Made by a program: the position numbers and the translations under genes. A stretch of DNA of 13,929 nucleotides from positions 1 to 13,929 of the forward strand of contig VGKF01000009.1 of the NCBI GenBank assembly GCA_016867175.1, in the 5' to 3' direction. Below are positions 13,687 to 13,929 of this stretch, one piece after another (positions within the stretch are counted from its first letter, which is position 1; every line of letters begins with the position of its first letter). The stretch is from Candidatus Omnitrophota bacterium. Lineage in GTDB: Bacteria; Omnitrophota; Gorgyraeia; Gygaellales; Profunditerraquicolaceae. The notes below the pieces were generated by a model. That model did not search any database. It was not told where the DNA came from and was given only the letters and a program-made list of their open reading frames with translations.

Positions 13687-13929
13687 TAACATAGCGGTTG
13701 AGAATCAGAAATTACAGCAAGAAACTACAACCGTAGTCCGTACTTCAAAAAGAACCCGCGACTACCAACAGATAGGGATATACAAAGACGTAAACCCGCT
13801 GGATTGGGAGGATTGGCACTGGCAGCTAAAGCATAGAATAAGCAATAAGGAAGAGCTCTCCCAGATTATCAAGCTTACCCCGGGAGAAGAAAAAGGGATA
13901 GATAAAGCAAAGGGCAGGCTCTCTATGGC
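13679..13929 (+). CDS. KamA-family radical SAM aminomutase, N-terminal part (3' end outside window)
   Basis: Eighty-three codons are visible, running off the window. The TTG at 13679 is the only start in the frame after the stop at 13676-13678 and has AAGGA at 13665-13669. After a variable ~30-residue tail, IYKDVNPLDWEDWHWQLKHR, then ISNKEELSQIIKLTPGEEKG, is the typical opening of lysine 2,3-aminomutase and relatives. These PLP- and SAM-dependent enzymes move an alpha-amino group to the beta position of lysine or glutamate. The CxxxCxxC motif lies beyond the window and cannot be checked. The overlap with the ATP-grasp gene makes a coupled operon and suggests the beta-amino acid is a substrate of one ligase. 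An alternative is beta-lysine for osmoprotection, as with AblA/AblB. Substrate choice cannot be read from this part. Confidence 0.85.
   Translation, partial: MNNNIAVENQKLQQETTTVVRTSKRTRDYQQIGIYKDVNPLDWEDWHWQLKHRISNKEELSQIIKLTPGEEKGIDKAKGRLSM

Overview
The window looks like a chromosomal accessory region of an uncultured Gram-negative bacterium. The two D-Ala-D-Ala-ligase-like ATP-grasp genes leading into a KamA-type aminomutase, the exporter with its GDERSFYWR motif, the HEAT-rich secreted protease and the low GC would suit a candidate phylum such as Omnitrophota. That placement is inference from gene style; there is no rRNA gene or taxonomic marker to confirm it.

Left part (1-3200). A very AT-rich gene, open at the left edge, encodes the end of a cobalamin-binding domain followed by a radical SAM domain of the kind seen in RiPP maturation. 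An IS256-family element (about 1206-2631) follows. Beyond it, under its own strong extended -10 promoter, is a 76-residue gene with a basic leader-like N-terminus and a Gly/Ser/Cys-rich C-terminus, ended by a long perfect hairpin. It is the best candidate in the window for an undescribed system: a cobalamin radical-SAM RiPP cassette interrupted by an insertion sequence.

Middle-left (3200-5500). After about 300 bases with no gene comes a two-gene ABC-2 exporter (ATPase and permease). It could export the peptide or a glycan. Its tail is followed by a minus-strand relic of an O-antigen ligase, which matches the 3' end of the intact ligase gene 4.2 kb downstream.

Middle (5400-9250). A promoter and a terminator-like hairpin sit in the leader of a large secreted HEAT-repeat protein with a C-terminal HExxH zinc-protease domain. 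A small secreted protein follows. The two genes lie between the two copies of the ligase tail.

Right part (9300-13929). A minus-strand O-antigen ligase is divergent from a plus-strand GT2 glycosyltransferase, so this is a surface polysaccharide locus. A promoter, a palindrome and a perfect intrinsic terminator then precede a tightly packed operon of two paralogous ATP-grasp ligases and a lysine-2,3-aminomutase-like radical SAM gene that runs off the window. This set may make and ligate a beta-amino acid.

No tRNA, rRNA or CRISPR array was seen.
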